From NCBI GenBank assembly GCA_903822545.1, contig CAIJPN010000178.1:1-64000 (forward strand): a stretch of DNA of 64,000 nt, given 5' to 3'. This document shows positions 25,515 through 33,434 of the stretch, piece by piece. The stretch is from an uncultured Anaerolineae bacterium. GTDB taxonomy: Bacteria > Chloroflexota > Anaerolineae > Anaerolineales > Villigracilaceae. Every line of letters begins with the position of its first letter. The first letter of the stretch is position 1. A program made the translations under genes and the position numbers. The notes under the pieces are model-generated. The model searched no databases. It was not told the DNA's origin and worked only from the letters and a program-made list of their open reading frames with translations.

Positions 25515-26395
25515 TTGCGGTTGACGAGGTACACACCAAGGATGGTGAGGATGCCGCCAATGACGGATGCTGCGGTGATGGCTTCGCCCAGCATAAAGGC
25601 TGCGATGACCATGGTGACAAGCGGCTCGATGTTGATGAAAACACTCAGCTGCGCAGCTGGCAGGGCTTGCAGGGCATCGTACCAGGCGATGTAGGCCAGC
25701 CCGGAGCCGAAGATGCCCAATGTCAGGATGGCGAGCCAGCCGGGGATGGTGATTTGTGGGATTTCGCCCAGGCCGGGGCCGAAGCCGAAGATCCAGATGC
25801 ACGAGAAGAGCCAGCCGAGCGCCATCACGTAAAACATCATCAAGGCCGCGGGGTGACGGTTGAGGCCACCGCGTGAAAGGACAGAAAAAATTGCCCAGTT
25901 AACGGCGCTGATGAGGATGAGAAAGTCGCCGTAGCTGCCAAAGGTGCCGCTCAACAGGTAGGCCAGGTTGCCCTTGCTGACGATGAGCAGCACGCCAAAT
26001 GTGGCCAGCGCCATGCCGAAGATGCGCAGTGGGCTTAGGTTTTCGCGCAGGAAGACCCAGCCAAGGATGGCAGTAAAGACCGGGATGGTGGCGACAATCC
26101 AGGCGGTGGTGGTTGCGGCGGCGGTGATCAGACCAGTAGCTTGCAGCCATTGGTGGAAGGTGACACCCAGGAAGCCGAGCAGGGCAAAGTACGCCCATTC
26201 GCGCCCTTTTGGCAGGGTAAACTGGCGGCGAAGCAGCACCGCCGCGCCAAGGATGAGAACGCCCATGCCAAAGCGCAGCCAGATGATGGTGACGGGTGAG
26301 ACATCGCGCAGGGCGATTTTGGTTGCAACAAAGGTTGCGCCCCATATGATGACGGCAGCCAGGGCTTCAAGGTAGATGACAGTTTTGGATTTCAT
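25511..26395 (-). CDS. DMT-superfamily transporter (two EamA domains)
   Basis: 294 residues, ten TM helices in two EamA repeats. The first begins YLEALAAVIIWGATFVATKI, the second SAVNWAIFSVLSRGGLNRHP. It is an inner-membrane drug/metabolite exporter or importer; substrate is unpredictable. A TATAAT box lies on the minus strand at 26424-26429, giving a leader of about 22 nt. It is co-translated with the jelly-roll gene. Confidence 0.88.
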   Translation of the reverse strand: MKSKTVIYLEALAAVIIWGATFVATKIALRDVSPVTIIWLRFGMGVLILGAAVLLRRQFTLPKGREWAYFALLGFLGVTFHQWLQATGLITAAATTTAWIVATIPVFTAILGWVFLRENLSPLRIFGMALATFGVLLIVSKGNLAYLLSGTFGSYGDFLILISAVNWAIFSVLSRGGLNRHPAALMMFYVMALGWLFSCIWIFGFGPGLGEIPQITIPGWLAILTLGIFGSGLAYIAWYDALQALPAAQLSVFINIEPLVTMVIAAFMLGEAITAASVIGGILTILGVYLVNRK

Positions 26396-26578
26396 GGGTT
26401 CATAGTCCTGTATAAGGCTGGAATTATACCCATCCGGGTGGCAAATTGCGTTTGTTGTTGGTAACGAGTCGGGGATTTCTCGAAGTCAATTTGCGCAGGG
26501 GTGCGTGGCAGCAGATGGGTTAATGCGCTATGATTTTGAGAAAACCCCGGGTAACCAGCCTGCCGCAAAATCCGGGAT

Positions 26579-26606
26579 AAAAATACGCCCGGCGGGGCGT
26601 ATTTTT
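26579..26606 (-). terminator. Terminator after the zinc-finger protein gene
   Basis: AAAAATACGCCC / GGGCGTATTTTT, a perfect 12-bp stem with a GGCG loop, 14 nt past the stop at 26620. Confidence 0.9.
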
Positions 26607-26619
26607 GCGGGTTCGGGTT

Positions 26620-27036
26620 TTATTTGGTCAGCAGGCTGTGCATCGTTTTCAACAATCCAGCCCATTGTGATTCGGCCTGGCGTTTGCGCGAGATTTCCCC
26701 GGCGCGCTGGCGCATGATCTCCATCACACGTTCATCTTCCCCGGCGTCCAGCCAAAAGCCATGATTGTTTGCTGCGCAGGTGTCCAGTTTCAGGCTGTAG
26801 AGTCGGTACTGGAATTCCTGCAATTTCTCGCCGCAAATTGGGCAGGGGCAGGCGCTATCGGTCTCGTGGTGAACAAGCGAGCCTTTATGAGCATCATCAT
26901 CGAATGTCACATCTTCCAGCCGGTCAAGCTCATGAAAATCGAGCCACATGCCCCGGCAGGCCGGGCAGTAATCCACTTCCATCATCCCTTTATAGTATTT
27001 TTTTGTCAGCGAGGTGGAACATTTGGGACAATCCAT
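26620..27036 (-). CDS. TFIIB-type zinc-ribbon protein
   Basis: 138 residues from ATG 27036 (GGAG ~8 nt upstream; a TTG at 27048 would read through it). Two zinc ribbons: MDCPKCSTSL...DYCPACRGMWLDFHELDRLE, the hallmark of zf-TFIIB (COG3809), and CPCPICGEKLQEF...DTCAANNHGFWLDAGEDE. A C-terminal charged helix follows. Function of the family is unknown; nucleic-acid or protein binding is likely. A TATAAT box at 27081-27086 (minus) drives it, divergent from the CDF gene. Confidence 0.85.
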   Translation of the reverse strand: MDCPKCSTSLTKKYYKGMMEVDYCPACRGMWLDFHELDRLEDVTFDDDAHKGSLVHHETDSACPCPICGEKLQEFQYRLYSLKLDTCAANNHGFWLDAGEDERVMEIMRQRAGEISRKRQAESQWAGLLKTMHSLLTK

Positions 27037-27151
27037 AGCAATCTCCAATTAGCGAGCGGCGGCGCACTGCCGCCTGGCTGATTATACTGCCGTGCCAGTA
27101 ACATGACAGAAAATGTGATTTTCTACCATTCCAGCCATCTGGCAGAACCGT

Positions 27152-27157
27152 TACAAT
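27152..27157 (+). promoter_or_regulatory. -10 box 6 nt before the CDF transporter ATG
   Basis: TACAAT, then TAAGCT, then ATG at 27164. TTCCAG at 27129-27134 is a possible -35 (17-nt spacer). No Shine-Dalgarno: leaderless start likely. Confidence 0.55.
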
Positions 27158-27163
27158 TAAGCT

Positions 27164-28120
27164 ATGACACATGAACGCGACAAAAAAAGCCTGTTGGCTG
27201 TCAACCTGGGGCTGGGCATCAACGTTGGCCTGGCCGCACTTAAAACCACCATCGGCGTCATTGGGCATAGTCCGGCGCTGCTGGCAGAGGGCATCAACTC
27301 CACATCCGACGTAGCCTACTATGTTGTGGCAAGCATCTTCGTTCGCATGGCAAACAAACCGGCAGATGATGAGCATCCCTATGGCCACCAGCAACTGGAG
27401 AGCATCGCCGCGCTGGTAGTGGGGTCATTCATCGTAACAACGGCTGTGGCTGTTTTTTTTGATGCGGTCGATAAAATCTGGGATATTTTCTCCGGGACGA
27501 CCCCTCCCACGGCTTCAAACTTTACCCTGTGGGTGGCACTGCTGACGGTGGGCATAAAAGTATTCCTGACTTTTTATGTTCAAAAGCTGGGGAAGGAAAC
27601 CAAAAACCCGGTGGTAGAAGCGATGGCCTACGATCACCGCAACGACCTTTTCTCCGCTTCGGCAGCATCGGTGGGGATCTTTCTCGGGCAGCGCGGGCTG
27701 CCCTGGGTTGACCCGTTGGCTGGAGCGCTGGTGGCAATGCTGATCCTGCGCACCGGCATCTACATCCTGCGCGAATCATCCCTCGAGTTGATGGATGCCG
27801 TCCCCAGCCGCGAACTGGCTGAACAGACCACCAACCTGCTTAAAGAAGTATCGGGCGTTCAACAATTGGAGGAGCTCCAGGCGCACCGCTTTGGGCCCCA
27901 CCTGGTGTTGAACCTGACGATTGGTGTGAGCGGTGACCTGACCGTACGCGATGGGAACCTGATTGCTCACAACGTTGAGGCGCTGGTGCGTCATGAAATG
28001 GCAAATGTCAGCCGGGTGCATGTGCATTACCACCCGGCCAAACCCGGCCAGCCCATGAGCATCGACGATATCCTGGCCGAGTCGCGCCGGCACGTTATGG
28101 AGCCTCAGGAACCGATCTAA
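27164..28120 (+). CDS. Cation diffusion facilitator, probable Mn2+ exporter
   Basis: 318 residues, six TM helices plus a C-terminal metallochaperone-like domain (VSRVHVHYHPAKPGQP). Family hallmarks HPYGHQQLES and GINSTSD are present. The transport site reads N45-x3-D49 in TM2 and D157-x3-D161 in TM5. Zinc transporters usually have D/H-x3-D with H-x3-D; an N-D-D-D set is associated with the MntE manganese group. Mn2+ efflux is therefore the best guess. Single gene with a leaderless-type promoter. Confidence 0.87.
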   Translation: MTHERDKKSLLAVNLGLGINVGLAALKTTIGVIGHSPALLAEGINSTSDVAYYVVASIFVRMANKPADDEHPYGHQQLESIAALVVGSFIVTTAVAVFFDAVDKIWDIFSGTTPPTASNFTLWVALLTVGIKVFLTFYVQKLGKETKNPVVEAMAYDHRNDLFSASAASVGIFLGQRGLPWVDPLAGALVAMLILRTGIYILRESSLELMDAVPSRELAEQTTNLLKEVSGVQQLEELQAHRFGPHLVLNLTIGVSGDLTVRDGNLIAHNVEALVRHEMANVSRVHVHYHPAKPGQPMSIDDILAESRRHVMEPQEPI

Positions 28121-28147
28121 CCCTGCGGCTTGCCAGGAAGGCCAGCC

Positions 28148-28576
28148 ATGCCCATTTTTTATGATATCAGCCCGGAACTCAATTTGCTGGTTTACATCGG
28201 CAAAGAAAAAATTACCGTAAAAGATTACTACCGCGCGGTGGATGAAGCTGCGCTTGATCCACGCCGAACCCAGGGGATGTTCACAATCATCGATTTGTTA
28301 TTTGCGAGCGTGGATATGGGTTTGGAAGATATGCAATATATTATCAACCGCATCAACGCCAGGGCACAAAAGGGGTTGCCGCCTGAACCCACCGCCATCC
28401 TGACCATGGACAGTGGGATGTATATTGCCGGTGAAACAATCAACCTTTTGCCAAGCGAAGCCCCCCTGCAACTTGATGTTTTTTATTCAATTGATACTGC
28501 GATCAGTGCACTCGGTCTGTCTGACCACAATCAGGAAGTGATGCTCTTTTGGGAGCAAGCCAGGTTGCGGGCATAA
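28148..28576 (+). CDS. Hypothetical alpha/beta protein (SpoIIAA/STAS-like?)
   Basis: 142 residues from ATG 28148, with AGGAAGG ~7 nt upstream. It begins MPIFYDISPELNLLVYIGKE and alternates strands and helices (GMFTIIDLLFASVDMGLEDM, then AILTMDSGMYIAGETINLL). Size and pattern suggest a SpoIIAA/STAS-like cytosolic domain, but no diagnostic motif is present. It lies 27 nt after the CDF gene and shares its terminator. Confidence 0.6.
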   Translation: MPIFYDISPELNLLVYIGKEKITVKDYYRAVDEAALDPRRTQGMFTIIDLLFASVDMGLEDMQYIINRINARAQKGLPPEPTAILTMDSGMYIAGETINLLPSEAPLQLDVFYSIDTAISALGLSDHNQEVMLFWEQARLRA

Positions 28577-28579
28577 AAA

Positions 28580-28605
28580 ACTCCAAAATCAGGAGATTTT
28601 GGAGT
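28580..28605. terminator. Bidirectional terminator overlapping the tlyA stop
   Basis: ACTCCAAAATC / GATTTTGGAGT with a 4-nt loop and flanking A/T tracts. The tlyA stop codon (28589-28591) lies inside it. Confidence 0.88.
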
Positions 28606-29461
28606 CAGAGAGAGCTTTATCCACCAGCGCAGCGATGTCTGCGCTGTTTTTATGCAGGTCCAGCCAGGCCAGGAACTCGGTGTTGCCTTTGGGGCCGAGC
28701 AGTGGTGAGCGGACGAGTCCACGCACTCCCAGGCCGAGTTTTTGGGCAAAAGCCAGCACATCCAACAGCACCTGGCGATGCACCGCCGGATCGCGGATGA
28801 CGCCTTCACCTTTGGCCGTCAGCTTGCGCCCGGCCTCGAATTGGGGCTTGATGAGGGTGATGATGTTGCCATCACCATTCCCCTCACCCCCTACCCCTCT
28901 CCCGGTGGGAGAGGGAGGCAGACTCCCTTCCCCCGGCGGGGGAAGGGTTGGGGATGAGGGCAAGAACCAGTTTTTCATTCCTGGCAGCAGGATTTTCAGC
29001 GAGATAAACGAGGCATCGCAGACCACCAGCTGCACCGGCTCAGGGATGGATTCAACGTAGCGGGCGTTGGTTTCTTCCATGACGATAACGCGCGGGTCGT
29101 TGCGCAATTTCCAGTGCAAGATGCCTTTGCCCACGTCGATGGCGTAGACCTTCGCTGCGCCGTGTTGCAGCAGGCAGTCGGTGAAGCCGCCAGTGGATGC
29201 GCCCACATCTACAGCGGTAACTCCGGCTACGTTAACGGGAAACGCTTCCAGGGCGGCGAGGAGTTTTTCTCCGCCGCGCGAGACAAAGCGCGGGCCAGAA
29301 TCCACAGCCAGGGTAACGGTTTCATCAAAAGCCGCCGAGGCTTTATCCACCATTTGGCCGTTGACGCGCGCCTGCCCGGCCATGATGATGGCCTGGGCTT
29401 TGCTGCGGCTTTCGGCCAGTCCACGCTCTACGAGAAGGATATCGAGACGGGTTTTGGACAT
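28589..29461 (-). CDS. tlyA: TlyA-family rRNA 2'-O-methyltransferase with internal insert
   Basis: 290 residues from ATG 29461. N-terminal S4 RNA-binding domain (RLDILLVERGLAESRSKAQA), then an FtsJ-like Rossmann methyltransferase: DVGASTGGFTDCLLQHGA, YAIDVGKGILHWKLR, CDASFISLKILLP, IKPQFEAGR. TlyA methylates 2'-OH of cytidines in 16S/23S rRNA. Between MKNWF and GNIITLIKPQFE the protein has ~27 extra Pro/Gly-rich residues (~168-194) encoded by a GC-rich palindrome; homologues have a short loop there. The frame stays open. Confidence 0.9.
   Translation of the reverse strand: MSKTRLDILLVERGLAESRSKAQAIIMAGQARVNGQMVDKASAAFDETVTLAVDSGPRFVSRGGEKLLAALEAFPVNVAGVTAVDVGASTGGFTDCLLQHGAAKVYAIDVGKGILHWKLRNDPRVIVMEETNARYVESIPEPVQLVVCDASFISLKILLPGMKNWFLPSSPTLPPPGEGSLPPSPTGRGVGGEGNGDGNIITLIKPQFEAGRKLTAKGEGVIRDPAVHRQVLLDVLAFAQKLGLGVRGLVRSPLLGPKGNTEFLAWLDLHKNSADIAALVDKALSDSKIS
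28881..28960. repeat. CCCTCACCCC-type palindromic element inside tlyA (copy B)
   Basis: Starts CCCTCACCCC and ends GGGGATGAGGG, with two internal hairpins (CCTCTCCC/GGGAGAGG and CTTCCCCC/GGGGGAAG). Same plan as 47265-47343 and 11463-11540. It is translated as a PTLPPPGEGSLPPSPTGRG-type peptide. Confidence 0.88.
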
Positions 29462-29463
29462 CT

Positions 29464-29730
29464 TTAGCTGAGTTTTTTGAGCGGCATAGTCTGCGGCCCC
29501 TGGCAGAAAATGCATTCCGTGATATGACCCTGGGCGTCGAAGGAACCCAGCCGGAAAACCATCTGCGGCTCGATGGGCACACCCAGTTCGAGATTTGCCA
29601 TCCCGTAGCCTTTGCGGAAGATGGTTTCACCATCTTTGACAACGATCACTGCCGCGCCGGGCTTATCTGCCGGGTAGAGCGGGGTGAGCAGGGCTTCAAA
29701 TTGTTCCAGTAATTCAGGGGAAAGTGTCAT
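29464..29730 (-). pseudogene. N-terminal fragment of a serine beta-lactamase-like hydrolase
   Basis: 88 codons. Residues ~22-60 (KPGAAVIVVKDGETIFRKGY, then ANLELGVPIEPQMVFRLGS) match the N-terminus of class C beta-lactamase-like serine hydrolases, which continue with the SxxK nucleophile. Here homology stops exactly at FRLGS, and a short unrelated tail containing ECIFCQG follows. The catalytic domain is gone, so no hydrolase activity is possible. It lies between tldE and tlyA. Confidence 0.75.
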
Positions 29731-29739
29731 TAGAAATCC

Positions 29740-31038
29740 TTATTTGGCGGTGACACTAAGTTTGCCGATTTGCACGTAGGGGAACAGGCCGTTGAACCAG
29801 GCGAACGGGCCGCTGATCCACTCGCGTTCCTGGCTGATGGCGGCAATGTTTTTGATGGCGTCGAAGGCATTCCCGGCCAGCATGACATCTTTAACACGCC
29901 CAACAACTTTCCCGTGCTCGATTTTGTAGCCGAGAAAGATGTTGACCGAAAACTCACCATTGATGGGGTTGCCCTGCCCCAGCCCAAGGAACTCATGCAC
30001 CAGCAAGCCGTTCTCGATGCCGCGCAGCATATCCTCGTAGCGGGTTTCGCCGGGAGCGATGACGAGATTGGTCAGTTGGCGGGTGGTTCCATGCCCGGTA
30101 GGATGGGTCTGGACGCGCCCGGCGGTGTCGAGATCGTAGATAAAGTTTTTCAGCACACCTTTTTCGATCAACGGCGTGACTTTGCGCGCCACACCCTCAT
30201 TGTCGAAGGCACTGGTATTGGGGCCGAATTCAATAAACGGATCGTCCACAATGCTCAGGCGCGGGTCAGCAATTTGCTGGCCGAGCTTGTCGCGCAGCGG
30301 GGATGCACCCAGGTATACGTTTTTGCCATCCACTGCCAGGCCGAGCGAGAGCAGCAGCGCAATCAAGCCGCCGGGAGTGAAAATGACCGGCATTTCGCCT
30401 GAATCCACCGGAACGATTTTCTCAGCCATACGGAAGTATTCGATGGCGCGCGTAGCGATGTCTTCCTCGTCCACTTGGCGTTTTTTCTGGCCGACGCCGT
30501 GCCCGGCGAACAGGATGTCGGTGCCGCGCGTCAACTGCCCGCCCGCGCCGATGTTGAATCCGGTATGCTCGGCAGAATAGCTGGCGCCTTTTGAGTTGGC
30601 ATATTCGAAGCGATAGATTTCTTTGTTAACTCCCGCCCCGGCCAGGATTTCGGGATTATAGGCTTTGATCATATCCATCATTTTCTGGCCCAGGTGGATC
30701 ATCTCGGGCTTTTGCAGCGGCAGCAGCGCCGGGTCGAACGTTTTCACTTCCTGTAGCTGCTGCGGGTCGGGAAGTTCAAAATGCGCCGGGCTGCCAAATT
30801 CTGCCGCTTCGAGCGCGCGATTGACCACCCCATCCACATCACGCGGATCGGTGGTACTGGAGTTGCCCACCTTACCATCCACAATTACTTTGACATTGAT
30901 CTGGGTGCGTTGCGACGATTCTGCTGATTTCAGCCGGTCATTTTCAAAATCGACCGAGCTGGTTTCCTGCGTCAATAAGGTGGCCTGCGCACCCTGGGCC
31001 TTCTGCATGGCCTTTTCAATAATTTGTTGGACGATCAT
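29740..31038 (-). CDS. TldE/PmbA-family protein
   Basis: 432 residues from ATG 31038 (GGAGG upstream), overlapping the tldD stop by 4 nt. PmbA/TldD signatures: NDRLKSAESSQRTQINVKVI, PVIFTPGGLIALLLSLGLAV, YDLDTAGRVQTHPTGHGTTR, and the C-terminal VKDVMLAGNAFDAIKNIAAI. It is the non-catalytic partner in the TldD/TldE heterodimeric protease, which degrades unfolded peptides and in some bacteria matures RiPPs such as microcin B17. No RiPP precursor is seen nearby. Confidence 0.92.
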   Translation of the reverse strand: MIVQQIIEKAMQKAQGAQATLLTQETSSVDFENDRLKSAESSQRTQINVKVIVDGKVGNSSTTDPRDVDGVVNRALEAAEFGSPAHFELPDPQQLQEVKTFDPALLPLQKPEMIHLGQKMMDMIKAYNPEILAGAGVNKEIYRFEYANSKGASYSAEHTGFNIGAGGQLTRGTDILFAGHGVGQKKRQVDEEDIATRAIEYFRMAEKIVPVDSGEMPVIFTPGGLIALLLSLGLAVDGKNVYLGASPLRDKLGQQIADPRLSIVDDPFIEFGPNTSAFDNEGVARKVTPLIEKGVLKNFIYDLDTAGRVQTHPTGHGTTRQLTNLVIAPGETRYEDMLRGIENGLLVHEFLGLGQGNPINGEFSVNIFLGYKIEHGKVVGRVKDVMLAGNAFDAIKNIAAISQEREWISGPFAWFNGLFPYVQIGKLSVTAK

Positions 31039-32405
31039 TGCTGGCCTCCTACAACACAATTCTGGATGCGAATATGCGGCCCACCCAACCCCACACGCAG
31101 CGGATGCTGGCTGCCTTTGCCACAACCGCCGGGGCCGTTGGGCGTAAAGCCCACATCGTCGCCGATCATATCGATGTTTTTCAACGTGTCAAACACGTTA
31201 CCCGTCAGCACCACATCGCGCACCAGTTCGGCAATCTGCCCATCGCGGATCATATATCCGTACCCAGCGCTGAAGGTAAACATCTCCATAGCGGTCTGCC
31301 CGCCGACTTCTTTCAGGGCGTACACGCCCAGCTTGATGTCTTTGATCATATCTTCCAGCTTCGCCGAGCCGCCTTCGATATACGTATTGGTCATGCGCAC
31401 CAGCGGCGGATGCTGGAAGTGCACCGCGCGCGCGTTGCCGGTAAGCTGTTCATTCATCTTGGCGGCAGTTTCACGCGAATGCAGCCGCCCCACCAAAACG
31501 CCGTCTTTGATCAGGTAGTTTTTGCGCGTCGGCACACCCTCGTAATCGTATTTGTGCGTGCCCAGGCCGCCATCCAGCGCGCCGTTGTCGACGATATTCA
31601 GGCCATCCGAGCCAAAACGTTTGCCCAACACCATGATTTCCTGCATCTGCGGGTTTTCGTAGACAAAATCAGATTCGCTCAGGTGCCCGAAAGCCTCGTG
31701 CGTAAAAACGCCCGTCATCTCATGATCAGTAATGACCGAGTAGGTACCGCCTCGCACCGGCGGCGCAGAAAGCAATTCAACCGCCCGTTTGGCGGCCGTC
31801 CTGGCATTCTCGTGGAAATTCTCAATCGTCTGGTAGCCTTCCGGCCCGCCGCCCATCTCAAAACCGTTCTGGACGATATCGCCATCGCGTCCGGTGGCAA
31901 TCACAATGATATTGACATCTGGCTTTTCTTCTTCGATATAAGTTCCATCCGAGTTGGCGTACCAGACCGTCTTAAAAGTATCGGCATAGCGCACGCTGGC
32001 TGTCTGGATTTTTTCGTGATAACCCAGCATGATGCGGTTATATTCTTCCATCAGGGCTTTTTTCTCGGCCAGCGGCACATTGCGGAAATCTTTAACCATG
32101 CTGGCTTTGATGGAATCCACCACCGGTTCTGTCGGCGCAAAATAAGTTTTATCACGTCCAACCAGTTTGGCCGTTTCGCAGGCTTCTTTTACGCGCCGGG
32201 GCAGGTCATCGATATCATTGAATGTGGCATAGCCCCAGCCGCCCTTCCACAGCGCGCGGACGATGCCGCCCACCGTGCGCGCCGAGCCAATGGTATCCAG
32301 GTCGGGGCCGCGAAAATTGACCCACGAATTGGTCTTGTCCTCGATACGGATGTCCACAAATTCCACATCATGAGATTTGATAGCTTCAGACAATCGATCA
32401 CGCAT
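31035..32405 (-). CDS. tldD: TldD-family zinc metalloprotease
   Basis: 456 residues from ATG 32405 (AAGGAG upstream; the frame is open to 32450 without a ribosome site). The zinc motif is HEAFGH (HExxxH) in GVFTHEAFGHLSESDF, with a later LVRDVVLTGNVFDTLKNID. It is the catalytic half of the TldD/TldE complex, with the active site in a closed chamber. The arrangement tldD-tldE with ATGA overlap suggests equal synthesis. Confidence 0.93.
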   Translation of the reverse strand: MRDRLSEAIKSHDVEFVDIRIEDKTNSWVNFRGPDLDTIGSARTVGGIVRALWKGGWGYATFNDIDDLPRRVKEACETAKLVGRDKTYFAPTEPVVDSIKASMVKDFRNVPLAEKKALMEEYNRIMLGYHEKIQTASVRYADTFKTVWYANSDGTYIEEEKPDVNIIVIATGRDGDIVQNGFEMGGGPEGYQTIENFHENARTAAKRAVELLSAPPVRGGTYSVITDHEMTGVFTHEAFGHLSESDFVYENPQMQEIMVLGKRFGSDGLNIVDNGALDGGLGTHKYDYEGVPTRKNYLIKDGVLVGRLHSRETAAKMNEQLTGNARAVHFQHPPLVRMTNTYIEGGSAKLEDMIKDIKLGVYALKEVGGQTAMEMFTFSAGYGYMIRDGQIAELVRDVVLTGNVFDTLKNIDMIGDDVGFTPNGPGGCGKGSQHPLRVGLGGPHIRIQNCVVGGQQ

Positions 32406-32474
32406 AGAAAGCTCCTTTACCACTATCGGGTTATTTTGGAGTGCAAGCATTGCAGAAGCAACGCTTCCAGATCG

Positions 32475-33407
32475 TTATGGCCGGGCTTCGGCGGCAATTT
32501 CAACCCGGTCGATCACCGGGCCGAGGCTGTATATAGGAAAAGAAAATTTTCCCGGCTGAGAGTTTTCGCCGCTCCACTCCCAGCGTCGTTGGCCGATTGG
32601 GAGTCCATCTGCGCTGTAGGCGCTGGCCACAATCCACAGGCGTTTGGCAGGCTGGTTCAGCTTCACCCTGCCACTGATTTGGGCGCTGCGCCCATCCCAG
32701 GCGATCAAAACCTGGGTGTTATCGAGCAACACATCGATGTAGCGCGGATCATTGGCCTGTAAACGCGTGGCGGCCAGCAAATCAGCGTGGGGGCGCGCGT
32801 TAGCATATTGTGCCGGGAAGAACGTTCCCAGCGGGATGGACGCGCCGGGCGGGATGCTATCCAGCAGGGCGTAAGCGGGCTGGCTGGCCAGGATTTGCCC
32901 ATTTTCATCCAGCAGGCTGACCTGGGCGATGATGTTTTCCACGCGCTCGGCGAACGGGTTGCGCGCCAGTACCAGGCACCACGTCCCCGCGCCAGAGGGG
33001 GCGCACGAAAGCGGGCCAAGTTCAATCTCCGCTGGGGATGGTGTCGGCCGTGCCGCATCCGCTGAGACAGACGGGATGTTGATGGCCTGCCCAACGCTGA
33101 GGGCCTGCGGAACAATGCCGGTGTTGGCGCGCAGCAGGTCGTTAATACTCAAATTGAAACGTTCGGCGATGGCGCTGAGTGTGTCCCCACGGGCGATGGT
33201 GTAGGTGAAGGGCGTCGGCGATGGGATCGGGAGGCTGGTGGCGGCGAAAGTTGGTGTTGGGGCGGGGGGCAAAGTCTTGGTGGAATAAGCAACCAGGGTT
33301 AACGGCGGCAAAGCTGTGGGGGCGGGGGTGGCGGGCGCGGCACAGCCTGAGAGGATGATCAAGGCCAGGGCGGCCATCCCACGCTGGAGGCTGGAATTCC
33401 ATTCCAT
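32475..33407 (-). CDS. LysM-domain lipoprotein
   Basis: 310 residues. Lipoprotein signal peptide with lipobox LSGC (Cys22), a Pro/Thr-rich stretch, and one LysM domain (~67-112: YTIARGDTLSAIAERFNLS, ending GQAINIP) that binds peptidoglycan. The C-terminal ~190 residues form an uncharacterised beta-rich domain. It is lipid-anchored at the cell surface. A TATAAT on the minus strand lies 7 nt before the ATG with no ribosome site. Confidence 0.87.
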   Translation of the reverse strand: MEWNSSLQRGMAALALIILSGCAAPATPAPTALPPLTLVAYSTKTLPPAPTPTFAATSLPIPSPTPFTYTIARGDTLSAIAERFNLSINDLLRANTGIVPQALSVGQAINIPSVSADAARPTPSPAEIELGPLSCAPSGAGTWCLVLARNPFAERVENIIAQVSLLDENGQILASQPAYALLDSIPPGASIPLGTFFPAQYANARPHADLLAATRLQANDPRYIDVLLDNTQVLIAWDGRSAQISGRVKLNQPAKRLWIVASAYSADGLPIGQRRWEWSGENSQPGKFSFPIYSLGPVIDRVEIAAEARP

Positions 33408-33414
33408 ATAGTAG

Positions 33415-33420
33415 ATTATA
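33415..33420 (-). promoter_or_regulatory. -10 box 7 nt before the LysM lipoprotein ATG
   Basis: TATAAT, then CTACTAT, then ATG at 33407; leaderless-type start. Confidence 0.6.
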
Positions 33421-33434
33421 CAGCCCCTTGATGG

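Noticed and set aside
25515-25802. N-terminal extension of the jelly-roll gene
   Set aside because: Antisense-frame translation of the DMT transporter; the ATGA overlap at 25514 is the better start.
31038-32762. 574-codon plus-strand frame over tldD
   Set aside because: Antisense to tldD, which has an intact zinc motif and ribosome site; the plus translation shows no domain.
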